Under the pieces are notes generated by a model. It worked only from the letters and a program-made list of their open reading frames with translations. It had not been told where the DNA came from and ran no database searches. Shown here piece by piece: positions 47,465 through 56,966 of a stretch of 64,000 bases of DNA. The translations under genes and the position numbers were made by a program. The DNA is from Gammaproteobacteria bacterium (GTDB lineage: Bacteria > Pseudomonadota > Gammaproteobacteria > Enterobacterales > Alteromonadaceae). The first letter of the stretch is position 1. Each line of letters starts with the position of its first letter. The stretch spans positions 186,001 through 250,000 of the forward strand of contig JAHKAA010000026.1 in assembly GCA_018825965.1 (NCBI GenBank), in the 5' to 3' direction.

Positions 47465-48400
47465 TCAGTCTTCAGCGCCTATGGCGCTTTGTGTCACGCA
47501 GTTTCCTGCTCTTTTAAAGCCAGCGTTCAGTGCTTGTTGTTCTGTATCAAACCATTGCTGATTGCGTTCTGACACCTGACGATAACCACTGCAATGACTT
47601 AAATGATACAACTTGCTGCGTTTATTGCCCAGCACCTGACCTGAGGCTTGCTCCTGGGGTACTGCAGCAGTCCGGGTGGCTTCATTGGTCTTATTCAAGC
47701 CAAAAGCCGAGGCTTTGTAATCCAGCTGCCAGACTTTTTTTCCTGTGACAAAGTCATTGCCATGCCCCATATGCTGAGCAATACGTTGCTGCAGCTTAAG
47801 TTCAGTGTCATCGACAGGATCCTGCTGATGCCAGGCCATAAAAAGCTGTTGCTGGGCTTTTGATAAATGGATCTTGTATTTGTCGGCCATATAAAAATGA
47901 ATACGGGCTATATCACCGCGAATTTGTGCTCTGGGCTCAACCTGCCGGCTTTTAAAGTCCACTTTCACGTCACAGGAACCATATTGTGGAGCCTGGGGAG
48001 GCAAAAGTGCAAAACGGTAATGCGATCTGTCACCGTTTACTTCACCTATTGCAGGTTTGAGATTAAATAAATCGGCTTCCATTTGTTTAAACAAGGGATC
48101 TGTTTTACCACATTGCTCACGCCCGCCCTTTCTCCAGCAGGATAAAGGGGAGCCAAATTGCTGGGCAGGCATCACATGTTCCCATTCAATACGGCTTGCT
48201 CTGGGGCCATTTTTCCGGATTTGATAACCACAGGCTTTCAGATCAGGAATGCCTTTGCCGGCTTGCCAACGAATATCGCATCCACAATAAAATTCTTGTT
48301 TTTCAGGTGCATAGATACGGCTGGCTAGTTTTTTGGCGGAATCAAAATTGGCAGGCGCAGCAGCCACTGTCCAAACAACAAAAAATACAAAAGAAAACAT
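47465..48400 (-). CDS. Secreted endonuclease I with C-terminal Cys/His module
   Basis: A 311-residue nuclease from the ATG at 48400, with a TTG alternative at 48412. After the signal peptide comes the endonuclease I core: YCGCDIRW near residues 38-45, the beta-beta-alpha metal catalytic RIEWEHVMPAQQFG near 70-83, GDRSHYRF and NLKPAIGEVNGDR near 115-127. E. coli EndA and Vibrio Vvn end near residue 230. Here about 80 more residues carry KLYHLSHCSGY and FKRAGNC, a pattern like the zinc-binding Ada fold. The core degrades DNA in the periplasm or medium. Confidence 0.9.
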   Translation of the reverse strand: MFSFVFFVVWTVAAAPANFDSAKKLASRIYAPEKQEFYCGCDIRWQAGKGIPDLKACGYQIRKNGPRASRIEWEHVMPAQQFGSPLSCWRKGGREQCGKTDPLFKQMEADLFNLKPAIGEVNGDRSHYRFALLPPQAPQYGSCDVKVDFKSRQVEPRAQIRGDIARIHFYMADKYKIHLSKAQQQLFMAWHQQDPVDDTELKLQQRIAQHMGHGNDFVTGKKVWQLDYKASAFGLNKTNEATRTAAVPQEQASGQVLGNKRSKLYHLSHCSGYRQVSERNQQWFDTEQQALNAGFKRAGNCVTQSAIGAED

Positions 48401-48743
48401 GAGTTTAAACAAAGAGGTACAACCTTAAACTGCCTACAGAACGCTTTTATTATGCCATAAGTACGAACAGAGCAAATCAAGCATTTAAGTTCCTATAAAA
48501 AGCACTGCAGTGGCAACTCTGGTCCATCCTCTTTTTTGCACAAAATAATTCACACAAAGGAGGTTCAGGCTAAGGTGATGAGTTATAGGATCTTTCTGCT
48601 ATCTTTAGAGTGAAGCAGCAAATAATCGTGGTTAACATATAAAAAACATACTTTACAAAATCAATTTGGCTATTTAGTATGCGCCCCATAATTTCGTCGC
48701 TACAGATCAGCAGTTAAACGCAAAATATAAGAGTTAAACCGAT
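48401..48743. promoter_or_regulatory. Divergent intergenic region with candidate promoter
   Basis: 343 bases with no gene. On the plus strand TTGGCT (48666-48671) and TAATTT (48689-48694) are 17 bases apart and could serve the response-regulator gene. A purine-rich AAAGGAGG at about 48556 lies in no reading frame that I can support. Confidence 0.4.
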
Positions 48744-50375
48744 ATGGACCAGTCATTTTTTCGTTGTAAAAAAGTCTTGGTCATTGATGACTGTGCGCCC
48801 GTCCGGGCCACCGTAAAAGGAATGTTACAACAAATGGGGTTTGAGGCTATTCATCTGGCCAAAGACGCAGGCGAAGCTATGCAGAAATGTATAGATATGC
48901 CCTTCGATTTTATTTTGTGTGACTTTAACCTGGGTGACTGCAAAGACGGTTATCAGCTATTTGAAGCCTTAAAAAAACAACAACTGCTGGCCCCACTCTG
49001 CTGTTTTATCGTCATTAGCGCCGAAGGCCAAAGCCAGATAGTTCATGGTGTGATTGAACTGCAACCTGATGACTATTTGCTGAAACCTTTTACTGCTCCG
49101 GCCTTAGAAGAGCGCATCAACAGAGCCATCAGACACCGTATTGAATTACGTAGAGTATTTTTCCGCTTGTTTGAGCAGGACTATGCCGAAGCCTCTCGTG
49201 AATGCGATCTGGTGATGCGAACCAAACCAGACTATGCATTGCAAGCCATGCGACTCAAAGGCGAATTGCTGCTGAAATTGGGGCAATACGACAAAGCTGA
49301 AGTCTTTTACCAAAAAGTGCTGCAACAAAAAGCCTATAGCTGGGCGCGTCTGGGCCATGCCTTAAGCTGTTTTTATCTGGAGCGCTGGGAAGATACCGAA
49401 CTGGAACTGGCTGATTTGACTCAGTTTGGTGACACCAAAGTGGAAGCTCTGGATTGGTTATCCCGTTTATACGTGCGCCATGGCCGTTATCAGTTGGCCT
49501 TTGAAACCTTAACAAAAGCCGCCACTTTGTCCCCTAAAAACGTCAGCCGCCAAAAAACCTTAAGTAATTTATGTGCCATTTTGGGCCATACCGATATTGC
49601 AGCCCGTATTGCCGGCAAAATAGTTCAGGGTGCCCGCCATTCTATAGACGATACAGCTGATAATTATCTGAACCATGCCCGCACTTTGGTCGATCAGGCC
49701 AAAGGCGCATCTGTGTTGGATAAAGCTGTTATTCTGCAAAATGCAGGCAAATTGCTGGACGCTTTGCATAAACGTTTTAACGTCGATGTGCTGAAGCGGG
49801 AAACCGTGATCTTACGCAGCCGTATCAGCAGTTGCCGTGGTGCCATCAAAGAAGGCCGTGAATTAATGCAGCAAATTCAGGATTTACCCCTGGATGATCT
49901 GACCATAGATAGCTGTATGGATGCAGCCAAAGCTTTTTTTGAACTGGGTGATTTATATTCCAGCCAGCTTTGTATCGACCGCTTAAAAACCATGTTGTAT
50001 GACGATGATTTTCTGACCGAAACTCAGCGCATTATGTTGCAACTGGAACAGGACAAACACGAAAGTTTAAAACAGCAGATCAAACAAATTAATACCGAAG
50101 CCTCAGACGCCTACCGTATGGGCCAGTATGGCCGTGCCGTATCACTCTTTTGTGAAACCTTCGACTTTATGCCCACCAATCCGGTGATAGCGCTGAATTT
50201 GCTCCAGGCCATGAGTAAAAGCGCAGGAGTCACAGGCGAAGCCATCAACTACGCCCGTAATGCAGCCAGGGTACTGCGGCAAAATCAGCTGGATAAAAGT
50301 GAGCAGGAGCGTTTTGAAAAATACGTCACCACTTTAAAGAAAACCCAGCCAGCTTTGTCTGCTGTGCAGTTGTAA
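48744..50375 (+). CDS. Response regulator with TPR output domain (VieB-like)
   Basis: A 543-residue protein. The N-terminal receiver domain (residues 1-125) has VLVIDDCAP, the phosphoacceptor Asp in CDFNLGD near residue 60, and LLKPF with its Lys near 113. The remaining 400 residues are helical repeats of TPR type, for example AMRLKGELLLKLGQYDKAEVFYQ. A receiver joined to TPRs is the layout of Vibrio VieB, which controls a c-di-GMP phosphodiesterase system. No kinase or VieA/S partner lies nearby. A PilZ gene lies 8 kb away, which may be incidental. Confidence 0.9.
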   Translation: MDQSFFRCKKVLVIDDCAPVRATVKGMLQQMGFEAIHLAKDAGEAMQKCIDMPFDFILCDFNLGDCKDGYQLFEALKKQQLLAPLCCFIVISAEGQSQIVHGVIELQPDDYLLKPFTAPALEERINRAIRHRIELRRVFFRLFEQDYAEASRECDLVMRTKPDYALQAMRLKGELLLKLGQYDKAEVFYQKVLQQKAYSWARLGHALSCFYLERWEDTELELADLTQFGDTKVEALDWLSRLYVRHGRYQLAFETLTKAATLSPKNVSRQKTLSNLCAILGHTDIAARIAGKIVQGARHSIDDTADNYLNHARTLVDQAKGASVLDKAVILQNAGKLLDALHKRFNVDVLKRETVILRSRISSCRGAIKEGRELMQQIQDLPLDDLTIDSCMDAAKAFFELGDLYSSQLCIDRLKTMLYDDDFLTETQRIMLQLEQDKHESLKQQIKQINTEASDAYRMGQYGRAVSLFCETFDFMPTNPVIALNLLQAMSKSAGVTGEAINYARNAARVLRQNQLDKSEQERFEKYVTTLKKTQPALSAVQL

Positions 50376-50376
50376 A

Positions 50377-50403
50377 AGGTCAGAGCTTTAATTCTGACCT
50401 TTG
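50377..50403 (+). terminator. Terminator of the VieB-like gene
   Basis: AGGTCAGA and TCTGACCT form an 8-bp stem with an 8-base loop and a short TTTGTT tail. It lies directly after the stop codon, facing the convergent DUF1543 gene. Confidence 0.7.
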
Positions 50404-50406
50404 TTA

Positions 50407-50901
50407 TCAACCCAAAATAATATAATCCGACTGATAAACTATGTCTTTGTGTTCAGCCAGAACCAGCCGTACATAGCGGCCTCCGACCTGATCAATAGCA
50501 ATGCAGTCATCTACATCCACTACAGCATCGGTATGAGGTTTATCCCAGCTTTTGGGCAGGTAAGCTTTGCCCTTTTGTTTGGCTTCAGCTTTGTCTTTGG
50601 CGCTCACCAGCAGGTAATGATGATCCTCACCAAAAGTACCAGGTAAGTAGCCGCCTAAATTAATGAAAAACAACCGCAATTCATCCGCAGCAGGTGCTTG
50701 TTCAGAAAACCGCACCTGATAGCCTTCTATGCCGTCGACCTGCATCCAGGAATCGATATGCATACCCGCCATAGTGCCAAACCACTGCTCGCGTAACTGC
50801 GGATAGCAGTCTTCAATACTGTTGCCAGTCACAAAAGCCACATCATGCACTTCAATTTTTGCTTTGGGGTGTTTACCACCTAACATCACTACAAATAACA
50901 C
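50407..50901 (-). CDS. DUF1543 domain protein
   Basis: A 164-residue protein. I place the start at the GTG at 50901, which has AAGGGA seven bases upstream. The frame reaches 51018, but those 39 residues overlap the deaminase gene and do not fit the family. DUF1543 features include MLGGKHPKAKIEVHDVAF near residues 6-23 and YLPGTFGEDHHYLLVSA near the middle. Function is unknown. It follows the deaminase on the same strand by 13 bases, so the two are likely co-transcribed. Confidence 0.78.
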   Translation of the reverse strand: MLFVVMLGGKHPKAKIEVHDVAFVTGNSIEDCYPQLREQWFGTMAGMHIDSWMQVDGIEGYQVRFSEQAPAADELRLFFINLGGYLPGTFGEDHHYLLVSAKDKAEAKQKGKAYLPKSWDKPHTDAVVDVDDCIAIDQVGGRYVRLVLAEHKDIVYQSDYIILG

Positions 50902-50914
50902 TTCAGCTTCCCTT

Positions 50915-51511
50915 CTAATCCCGGCCGTTATAAATCCGGCCACCGGAGTTTTTGTAATAATCCAGCACTGCTTTGGCGTCACTACGTTTAAACTGACGCA
51001 CCACTTCCATGCCGGCATTTTCTAAATACTGATACGACTGCTCGAATACCGGGCCTTCGTCAAAACCAATAGCTCTGGCATCTTCAGCTGCACCAGCACA
51101 GACCATACGATTAACACCACTCCAGAGCACTGCGCCCATACACATGGCGCAAGGCTCACAAGAGGTAAAGAGTTCACGGCCGCTGTCTGTTGCCAGGGTA
51201 AAAGAACCCAGGGCTTTTTCGGCCATCATAATAGCCACTGTTTCGCCATGTAAGGTGGAATTAGTTAAAGGCACCACTCGGTTGACCCCTACCCCTAACA
51301 GCTGACCTGAAACCCGATCAAAAATAGCAGTACCAAAAGGACCACCCGTGCCACGCTCTACATTTTGTTTTGACAATTCAATGGCTAAGGCCATTTTTTC
51401 ATCGTCACTGTGATAGGTTTTTTGCCAGTCAACAAAAGTGGCCACCCAGTCTGGTAATTCCACTGTTACAGCACTGCCTGGTGGGTTAATAAAGCCAATA
51501 CGCTCTTTCAT
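50915..51511 (-). CDS. Nucleoside/guanine deaminase (cytidine deaminase fold)
   Basis: A 198-residue zinc deaminase with LHGETVAI near residues 87-94 (catalytic Glu and zinc-binding His) and CEPCAMCMGA near 117-126 (zinc Cys pair). GTGGPFGTAIF near 54-64 is the substrate-loop segment. It resembles bacterial guanine deaminases, which convert guanine to xanthine, more than tRNA adenosine deaminases, but I cannot settle the substrate. AGGACACATC precedes the ATG. Confidence 0.85.
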   Translation of the reverse strand: MKERIGFINPPGSAVTVELPDWVATFVDWQKTYHSDDEKMALAIELSKQNVERGTGGPFGTAIFDRVSGQLLGVGVNRVVPLTNSTLHGETVAIMMAEKALGSFTLATDSGRELFTSCEPCAMCMGAVLWSGVNRMVCAGAAEDARAIGFDEGPVFEQSYQYLENAGMEVVRQFKRSDAKAVLDYYKNSGGRIYNGRD

Positions 51512-51653
51512 GATGTGTCCTGTCGCGTTTAGTTACGTCTTGTCGCGTGTCATTCTAAAAAATCGGGTCGACTTTTTACCTGCATATCTACCGGACGACA
51601 AGTGGGAATTTATAAATGGCCGTTATTTTCTGCAGAATAACGGCAGGTTAAGC

Positions 51654-52445
51654 TTAATGCGTCAGCACTATACGCTGGGTTTCAGGTTGTAGTTTTAATA
51701 AAAACCGTTCGACAGACTCGACTGTCACTACCTGATACTTTCCTTTCAGGCGTTGTTTCAGCGGATGGTCATCAAAACTAACGTTGGCTTTAAACACAGA
51801 AGCCCCCAGCCGTGTTACCGGCCCCACTTCAATGACTCCTGGCTGAAAACGCTGTTGCTTTAACCAATGTTGTACAGACTTTCTATCCGTTAAAGGGCTT
51901 TCACTGAGTGCGTGCGCCAGTAACTCCAAACCCCATTGGTTAGAGTTCTGATACTCAGTGTCAAAAACATAAGCCAACATATTGTACTTCTTATGATGCA
52001 TTTGACGGGCTAAAGGTCCTCGCATCAGGCTGGCCAGTTTTTGCTGTACAGCAACAGGCGGCAATAAAATCAGCACTTCAAAAGCCAACACGTCGTCGAG
52101 GAAAAAGTTACCTAAACCCTCAACATAAAGATCAGATCGATCCGAGCCACATTCATTTAATTCATGCAAAACAGTGTATCGGCCATCGGCTTCTTTTTGC
52201 ACTAATCCAAGATGGCTGTATCGCAAGCCATATTTTGATAAATCCTGGCCAACCCTGGCTATGATGGCTGTTTCTGCCTGAGCCTGCTGTAATGTCGTCT
52301 GAGTTTTTAACGCAAGCTCCAGCGCGTTCCTCAATTCCAACGGCTCAGTTTCTGAATCCGAACAACCTTGTCCGGCCTGAACCAGACCAGACAAGGACAG
52401 CCATAAAACTACTGCAAGAGTTTTCAATTTATTTTGCTTTGGCAT
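51654..52445 (-). CDS. DUF2145 exported protein
   Basis: A 263-residue protein from the ATG at 52445, with a TTG two codons earlier. A signal peptide (LAVVLWLSLSGLVQA) is followed by the DUF2145 domain: IARVGQDLSKYGLRYSHLGLV near residues 61-81, TVLHELNECG, and LMRGPLARQMHHKKYNMLAYVF near 140-161, with the conserved Tyr/His pattern of NlpC/P60-like permuted enzymes. Function is unknown. Its start lies inside the upstream small exported gene, so the two form an operon. Confidence 0.82.
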   Translation of the reverse strand: MPKQNKLKTLAVVLWLSLSGLVQAGQGCSDSETEPLELRNALELALKTQTTLQQAQAETAIIARVGQDLSKYGLRYSHLGLVQKEADGRYTVLHELNECGSDRSDLYVEGLGNFFLDDVLAFEVLILLPPVAVQQKLASLMRGPLARQMHHKKYNMLAYVFDTEYQNSNQWGLELLAHALSESPLTDRKSVQHWLKQQRFQPGVIEVGPVTRLGASVFKANVSFDDHPLKQRLKGKYQVVTVESVERFLLKLQPETQRIVLTH

Positions 52446-52845
52446 GTTCAATCAGCGCCTTGCCAACTTCAGTAGGAATAAAGGCAATGGCTTTGCCGCT
52501 GTAATACAAGGTATAACCTGTGCTTAATGCCGTCAGCTCTACAGCTTCACCCACAGCTATACTTAATCCTTTTACCGCTTTGCCTGATAACTTCACTGTA
52601 GCGCTGGCTGCTTTGCCTGAGCCTTTGATCACAACCACCATACCTTCTGCAGTTTTTTCAATGCCTTCGACCACCAGTTGACCAGAAGCTGCAACTGCGG
52701 ATAAAGAACCTGCCAGTACCAGGCCAACACCTTCAGACATCATGGCTGAAGCGTTAGAGCCATTACAGGAGCCGCCACAATCCTGAGCAACTGCAGCAGG
52801 GGTAGCAAAAGAAAAAACAGAGGCCAATACAAGAATCAGTTTCAT
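52429..52845 (-). CDS. Small exported protein preceding DUF2145
   Basis: A 138-residue protein with a signal peptide (LVLASVFSFATPAAVA) and a Cys pair (CGGSC) right after it. The rest is Gly/Ala/Val-rich with long uncharged stretches. It resembles small exported proteins often found just before DUF2145 genes. AAGGAAATACC lies before the ATG. Function is unknown. Confidence 0.75.
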   Translation of the reverse strand: MKLILVLASVFSFATPAAVAQDCGGSCNGSNASAMMSEGVGLVLAGSLSAVAASGQLVVEGIEKTAEGMVVVIKGSGKAASATVKLSGKAVKGLSIAVGEAVELTALSTGYTLYYSGKAIAFIPTEVGKALIEHAKAK

Positions 52846-53055
52846 CGGGGTATTTCCTTGGTTCCATGGATAGATTCAGTCGCAAGATTGCCCGAATTTT
52901 CAGATACTTTCAATCAGCTTATTGCAGCGGCATTTTTACAAATCAGACAAATCCGATCCACATGCCTTACATGAATATCTAAATTAACGCGCCTTACCCC
53001 AGATCACATCTTTGTAGTCTGAACGGGTTAAATACAACAAAGGAGCACACTGACG

Positions 53056-53808
53056 ATGAACAAAGTCTTCACTTTGATGAAATGCTTAACAGTGGTAGCA
53101 GGTATGGCCAGTCTGTTGAGTTATGCCGCAGCCCCTAATATTAACGTCGGCACTTTGCACGATTACATCAGTGGTAAACAAAGCACTGAACTCAAACGTA
53201 TTTATAACGCTGGGGACGCCACAGCTTTTGTGCGGGTGACAGTGCATGAGATTGTTTATGACGAAAAAGGTGTCGCTAAAGAAGTCGAAGCAGGTGAGAT
53301 TTTAGGTGACAGCCAAAACGCTGATACCTTAATTGTCAGCCCTGCCCGTTTGATTATTCCGGCTTCAGGTATTCAGTCGGCCCGTTTATTGTTTGTAGGC
53401 CCTCGCGACAAAGAGCGTTACTTTCGAGTGCGTTATATTCCTGTATTGCCGGACGTCAACGACAACTTTAACTTAAACGCAGAAGAAAGCGCTGACTACA
53501 ACAGCTCATTGCAGGCTGGTTTTAACTTATTGGCAGGGTATGGAACCATAGTGTTTGTGCATCCGGCACAAGAAGTTTTCGATACTCAAATCACAGCTGA
53601 CAACGACAAAGTTGTTATCCGTAATAACGGCAATACCACCATTAAGCTGGATAAACTGGCTCAGTGTGACGTCGGCAACACCCACTGCGACAAACCTATA
53701 CTGGAGCATATTCTGCCTGGTAAAACCAAAACATTGCACAAAGACGCAGGCCGCCATTACCGCTTTGAATTACAGGAAGGTGATGTGAAAAAGATGCAGG
53801 AGTTTTGA
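53056..53808 (+). CDS. Alpha-fimbrial periplasmic chaperone
   Basis: A 250-residue protein with a signal peptide. Its N-terminal immunoglobulin-like domain contains RIYNAGDATAFVRVTV near residues 47-62 and SPARLIIPASGIQSARLLF near 94-112, the latter being the G1-like donor strand. This matches CfaA-type chaperones of CS1/alpha fimbriae rather than PapD. It would hold pilin subunits before delivery to the usher. AAAGGAG precedes the ATG. The pilin gene follows at once. Confidence 0.85.
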   Translation: MNKVFTLMKCLTVVAGMASLLSYAAAPNINVGTLHDYISGKQSTELKRIYNAGDATAFVRVTVHEIVYDEKGVAKEVEAGEILGDSQNADTLIVSPARLIIPASGIQSARLLFVGPRDKERYFRVRYIPVLPDVNDNFNLNAEESADYNSSLQAGFNLLAGYGTIVFVHPAQEVFDTQITADNDKVVIRNNGNTTIKLDKLAQCDVGNTHCDKPILEHILPGKTKTLHKDAGRHYRFELQEGDVKKMQEF

Positions 53809-53809
53809 T

Positions 53810-54283
53810 ATGCGCGCCCTTCTGCTGCTGATGATCTTTGTCTGTCCTCTGCTTTTTGCTACAGAGCGCTTTGAACACAAGGTGACCGTCTCCTTGCAAC
53901 TGCCGAATCCGGATTTTCAGATCAATACTCCTGAATCCGATCCCTGGCTGAATCAAACCCAACAGATGCAATGGGACAGCTATCAGCAGCAACTCTTGCC
54001 TATACAAAAACAGCTCTATATCCAGAGCCGTTTAGGCGCTGTTTCAGCCCGTTTATTAGCACCGCCTTTATTAAGTTATGGCTCAGAACAAATTCCACTC
54101 AAAGTACAACTGAACAACAGCCTGTTAAGTACTACAGCTCAAATTATATTAAATGCCCAACAAGCCAGTGCGGGTCAGCAACTGGATATACAGATTATGG
54201 CTTTGCCCCCTTCAGGCGGCCGTTACAGAGCCGGTACTTATCAGGGGGTGGTGAATTTACTCTTTGAAACTTCAATGCCATAA
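53810..54283 (+). CDS. CS1-type fimbrial subunit
   Basis: A 157-residue exported protein ending GTYQGVVNLLFETS, the closing strand pattern of CS1-type major pilins (GxYxGxVxLxFE). A signal peptide is present (LLLLMIFVCPLLFA). Its N-terminus after cleavage (ERFEHKVTVSLQLPNPDFQI) would be the donor strand. Its ATG lies one base after the chaperone stop. It is probably the main shaft subunit. Confidence 0.8.
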   Translation: MRALLLLMIFVCPLLFATERFEHKVTVSLQLPNPDFQINTPESDPWLNQTQQMQWDSYQQQLLPIQKQLYIQSRLGAVSARLLAPPLLSYGSEQIPLKVQLNNSLLSTTAQIILNAQQASAGQQLDIQIMALPPSGGRYRAGTYQGVVNLLFETSMP

Positions 54284-54431
54284 AGCGGATGCCATTGGCT
54301 TTAAACCCAAAAAACCAAACCACTCAGGCACATGATCCACAACCTAAGGTAAAACTCAGATTAGTCCGATAGTCTGACCTCCTTTGCCTGCTTAGCATAC
54401 ACAACACTCAACTTACCGGGGGGAACTGTGA

Positions 54432-56348
54432 TTGCCAGCGTTTTCACTCAACCACATTGCTGTCTGCATAACCTGCACCCTGCTGGCAACTTCAGCATAT
54501 GGCCAGACGGTACAGTCTGCTCTTCCTGTGATACAACAAGCCAAACAGCTACCGGCCGATTTTGCTTCGCATCTATTTAATGTGCCATTGGCGGTCAGAG
54601 TCGAGCTAAACAGCAGCTATCTGGGTGACGCCCTGCTGGTCTTAACTGAAGACGACAAGGTACAGCTGCTGAGTTTTACCGATGCCTACAACAGCCCTTA
54701 TACCGATTCAGAACGGAGCTTCTGGCAACAAGAACTCAGCAACAAAGTGGCTTTAGGCCCCTGCACTGGCTGCAAAGAATCCTGGCTGGCACTGGATTAC
54801 AGCCTGTCCGACTCCCGCTTGTCTATTCTGACTCCTGATGTCGAACAGCAAAACACAACGCAAAAATATCAGTCCTTGCCTGAAGGCGGCAGCAGTGGCG
54901 TTATTATTCAAAATCAGCTAAATCTGATGAATATCGAAAACTCTGCGTCCTCCAGCTATTACCATCTTGAGGCTGTTGCCAGTACAGGCAACTGGACTCA
55001 TCACAGCGGAGCTCAAATCTCCAAAAGCGGCGTTGCAGGCAACAACACCTACTACGGTGTAAGCCAGCTGTATAGCCAGCGTGAACTGCAAGGTTATTCT
55101 GTTCGCGCCGGCTACTTTGCCAATGATCCTCAGGGCTTAAGCTTGCGACCTGGCCGCGGCTCAGGGGGTGAAAATATGCTGGGGCTTATGCTGAGCTCCT
55201 CCGACACCCTGGTGACAGACCAACAGTACCCAAGCACTGTGCCTCTGTACGTCACAGCCGACAGGCCCGCTATAGTGGAAATTTATCGTAATGGTTTTCT
55301 GATCAATAGCCAGCAAGTGGCGGCAGGTTTGCAGGCGATAGACACTAAAGTGTTACCAGGCGGAATTTATGAAGTGCAATTGCGGGTAGTACAGGATGGG
55401 CAGCTGATCTCTGAATCCCGGGCCATGATTTATAAAGCCAGCAACTGGGGCGACAGTTCTGAGCCGCTTCGCTACAACCTGTTTGCCGGTCGCCAGACTC
55501 AACTGTTTAACAGCACAGAATCAGCTTTTGAAGGGGAATTAACAGCGGGTGCCACGCTGAATTACCTGCTCAATGCATCCACTGTTGTTGGCCTGGGCAC
55601 TCAGTATATAGATAACGCAATTCAGCTTGGTGGCTCAGTTGATCACAGCCTGTCGGATCGCAGCAAACTGCTGGCGAATTATTATCACAGTCAGGGAAAA
55701 GGTTATGGCCTGGACACCCAGCTTATCTATGGTTTTGACAGCGGCAATCTGGTGCTCAGCCAGCAGTACAGCAAAAATACTCAAAACAAAATAGCGGTTT
55801 CACAACAAACCACAGCGCTGAGCTGGCAGCAAAGGATCAGCGCCAGCCAAAGTGCTTCGCTCAGGCTGTCACACCAGGCACACAGAGGCACGGGAGCAGA
55901 CATCAGTTGGCAGTACAATCACAAGTTTATGGATACCGACAGCACCTGGCGTTTTAGTGCCTTTAACAGGCCAGCGCTTTCGGATCAGACACAAAAACGC
56001 AATACCGGTATAGAGCTCAGCCTGAATATCAACTTTGGTCAGCAGTCTTCGCAGTTTTATGGCGCTTTGGGCAACAGAACCTCACGAGATGGCAGCAAAG
56101 AAAACACGGCAGAATTAGGCTGGCGTAAGCAAATCGAACATAGCAGCATTAAAAGCATTGGTTTAAGTTCCAACTTTGACAGCTATGGCGTGGGTTTAAA
56201 CAGCTATGCGGCCATCCAAAATCAATATCTGAACAGCGATCTGTATATGTCCAGATCCTCTTTTGACGGCAAATTCAGTTCAGGCTTAAACCTGACCAGC
56301 ACTGTAGTAGCAAATGCCGATGGATTGGCCGCCAGCAGCACTTCATAA
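54432..56348 (+). CDS. Alpha-fimbrial outer membrane usher (TcfC-like), C-terminally short
   Basis: A 638-residue protein starting at TTG (54432) with a GGGGGG purine run upstream and a signal peptide. It has the N-terminal domain with a CTGC pair near residue 117, the segment YVTADRPAIVEIYRNGFLI near 276-294, and many beta strands of an outer-membrane barrel. TcfC and CfaC ushers run to about 850 residues or more. Here the frame ends after LTSTVVANADGL, before the last strands and the C-terminal domains. The stop overlaps the convergent regulator gene. It is most simply a truncated, non-functional usher. Confidence 0.75.
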   Translation: MPAFSLNHIAVCITCTLLATSAYGQTVQSALPVIQQAKQLPADFASHLFNVPLAVRVELNSSYLGDALLVLTEDDKVQLLSFTDAYNSPYTDSERSFWQQELSNKVALGPCTGCKESWLALDYSLSDSRLSILTPDVEQQNTTQKYQSLPEGGSSGVIIQNQLNLMNIENSASSSYYHLEAVASTGNWTHHSGAQISKSGVAGNNTYYGVSQLYSQRELQGYSVRAGYFANDPQGLSLRPGRGSGGENMLGLMLSSSDTLVTDQQYPSTVPLYVTADRPAIVEIYRNGFLINSQQVAAGLQAIDTKVLPGGIYEVQLRVVQDGQLISESRAMIYKASNWGDSSEPLRYNLFAGRQTQLFNSTESAFEGELTAGATLNYLLNASTVVGLGTQYIDNAIQLGGSVDHSLSDRSKLLANYYHSQGKGYGLDTQLIYGFDSGNLVLSQQYSKNTQNKIAVSQQTTALSWQQRISASQSASLRLSHQAHRGTGADISWQYNHKFMDTDSTWRFSAFNRPALSDQTQKRNTGIELSLNINFGQQSSQFYGALGNRTSRDGSKENTAELGWRKQIEHSSIKSIGLSSNFDSYGVGLNSYAAIQNQYLNSDLYMSRSSFDGKFSSGLNLTSTVVANADGLAASSTS

Positions 56349-56966
56349 CAGATTGTGCCTTTTGGCAAAATCAAACAGCTCCATTGAGGAGCCTAAATTC
56401 AGTTTGCTAAGAATATTGGTTTTGTGGGTGCTTACCGTTTTATGACTAATAGACATGGTTTCTGCAATCTCTTTATTGGCATGGCCTTTACATAACAACT
56501 CGACTATTTGCAGCTCTCTGTTGCTTAAACTGGCCAATAACGCAGCTTCTGAGCCTGCCAGCTGTTCGCCATAGAGTTCAGGTTGCGGGAATACTTTTTT
56601 GCCTTTCATCACCAAACGCGCCGCTTCTGCTAACTCGTCCAGCGGCTGTGCTTTGCAGACTATGCCACAAGCCCCGGCTTCAATGCAGCGCACTGCATAA
56701 ACGGCCGGCTCCTGTGCTGTCAGCACCAGAATGCGGGTGTCCGGATAACGCTGACAAACACGGCGTATCACTTCAAGCCCACTCATTTGCGGAATATCCA
56801 AATCCAGGATCATCAGCTGGCATGGCATGTTTTTCAGCAACCCAATCGCATCCACGCCATTATCTGCCTCTGCAACCACCACAAAGTGATGCCGTTCCAG
56901 CACTGCTTTCACCGCCAAACGTAAAAACGGATGATCGTCCACCACAGCGACAGAAATGGGTAACAT
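56343..56966 (-). CDS. NarL/FixJ-type response regulator with LuxR HTH
   Basis: A 207-residue regulator. The receiver has VAVVDDHPF, the phosphoacceptor Asp in MILDLDIPQMSGL near residue 56, and Lys near 104. The C-terminal LuxR helix-turn-helix is complete (LSNRELQIVELLCKGHANKEIAETM). FimZ and BvgA of this type control fimbriae, so a link to the adjacent fimbrial genes is plausible, but no cognate kinase is visible. GGAGAAAAGT lies before the ATG. Its last bases overlap the usher stop on the other strand. Confidence 0.9.
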   Translation of the reverse strand: MLPISVAVVDDHPFLRLAVKAVLERHHFVVVAEADNGVDAIGLLKNMPCQLMILDLDIPQMSGLEVIRRVCQRYPDTRILVLTAQEPAVYAVRCIEAGACGIVCKAQPLDELAEAARLVMKGKKVFPQPELYGEQLAGSEAALLASLSNRELQIVELLCKGHANKEIAETMSISHKTVSTHKTNILSKLNLGSSMELFDFAKRHNLL

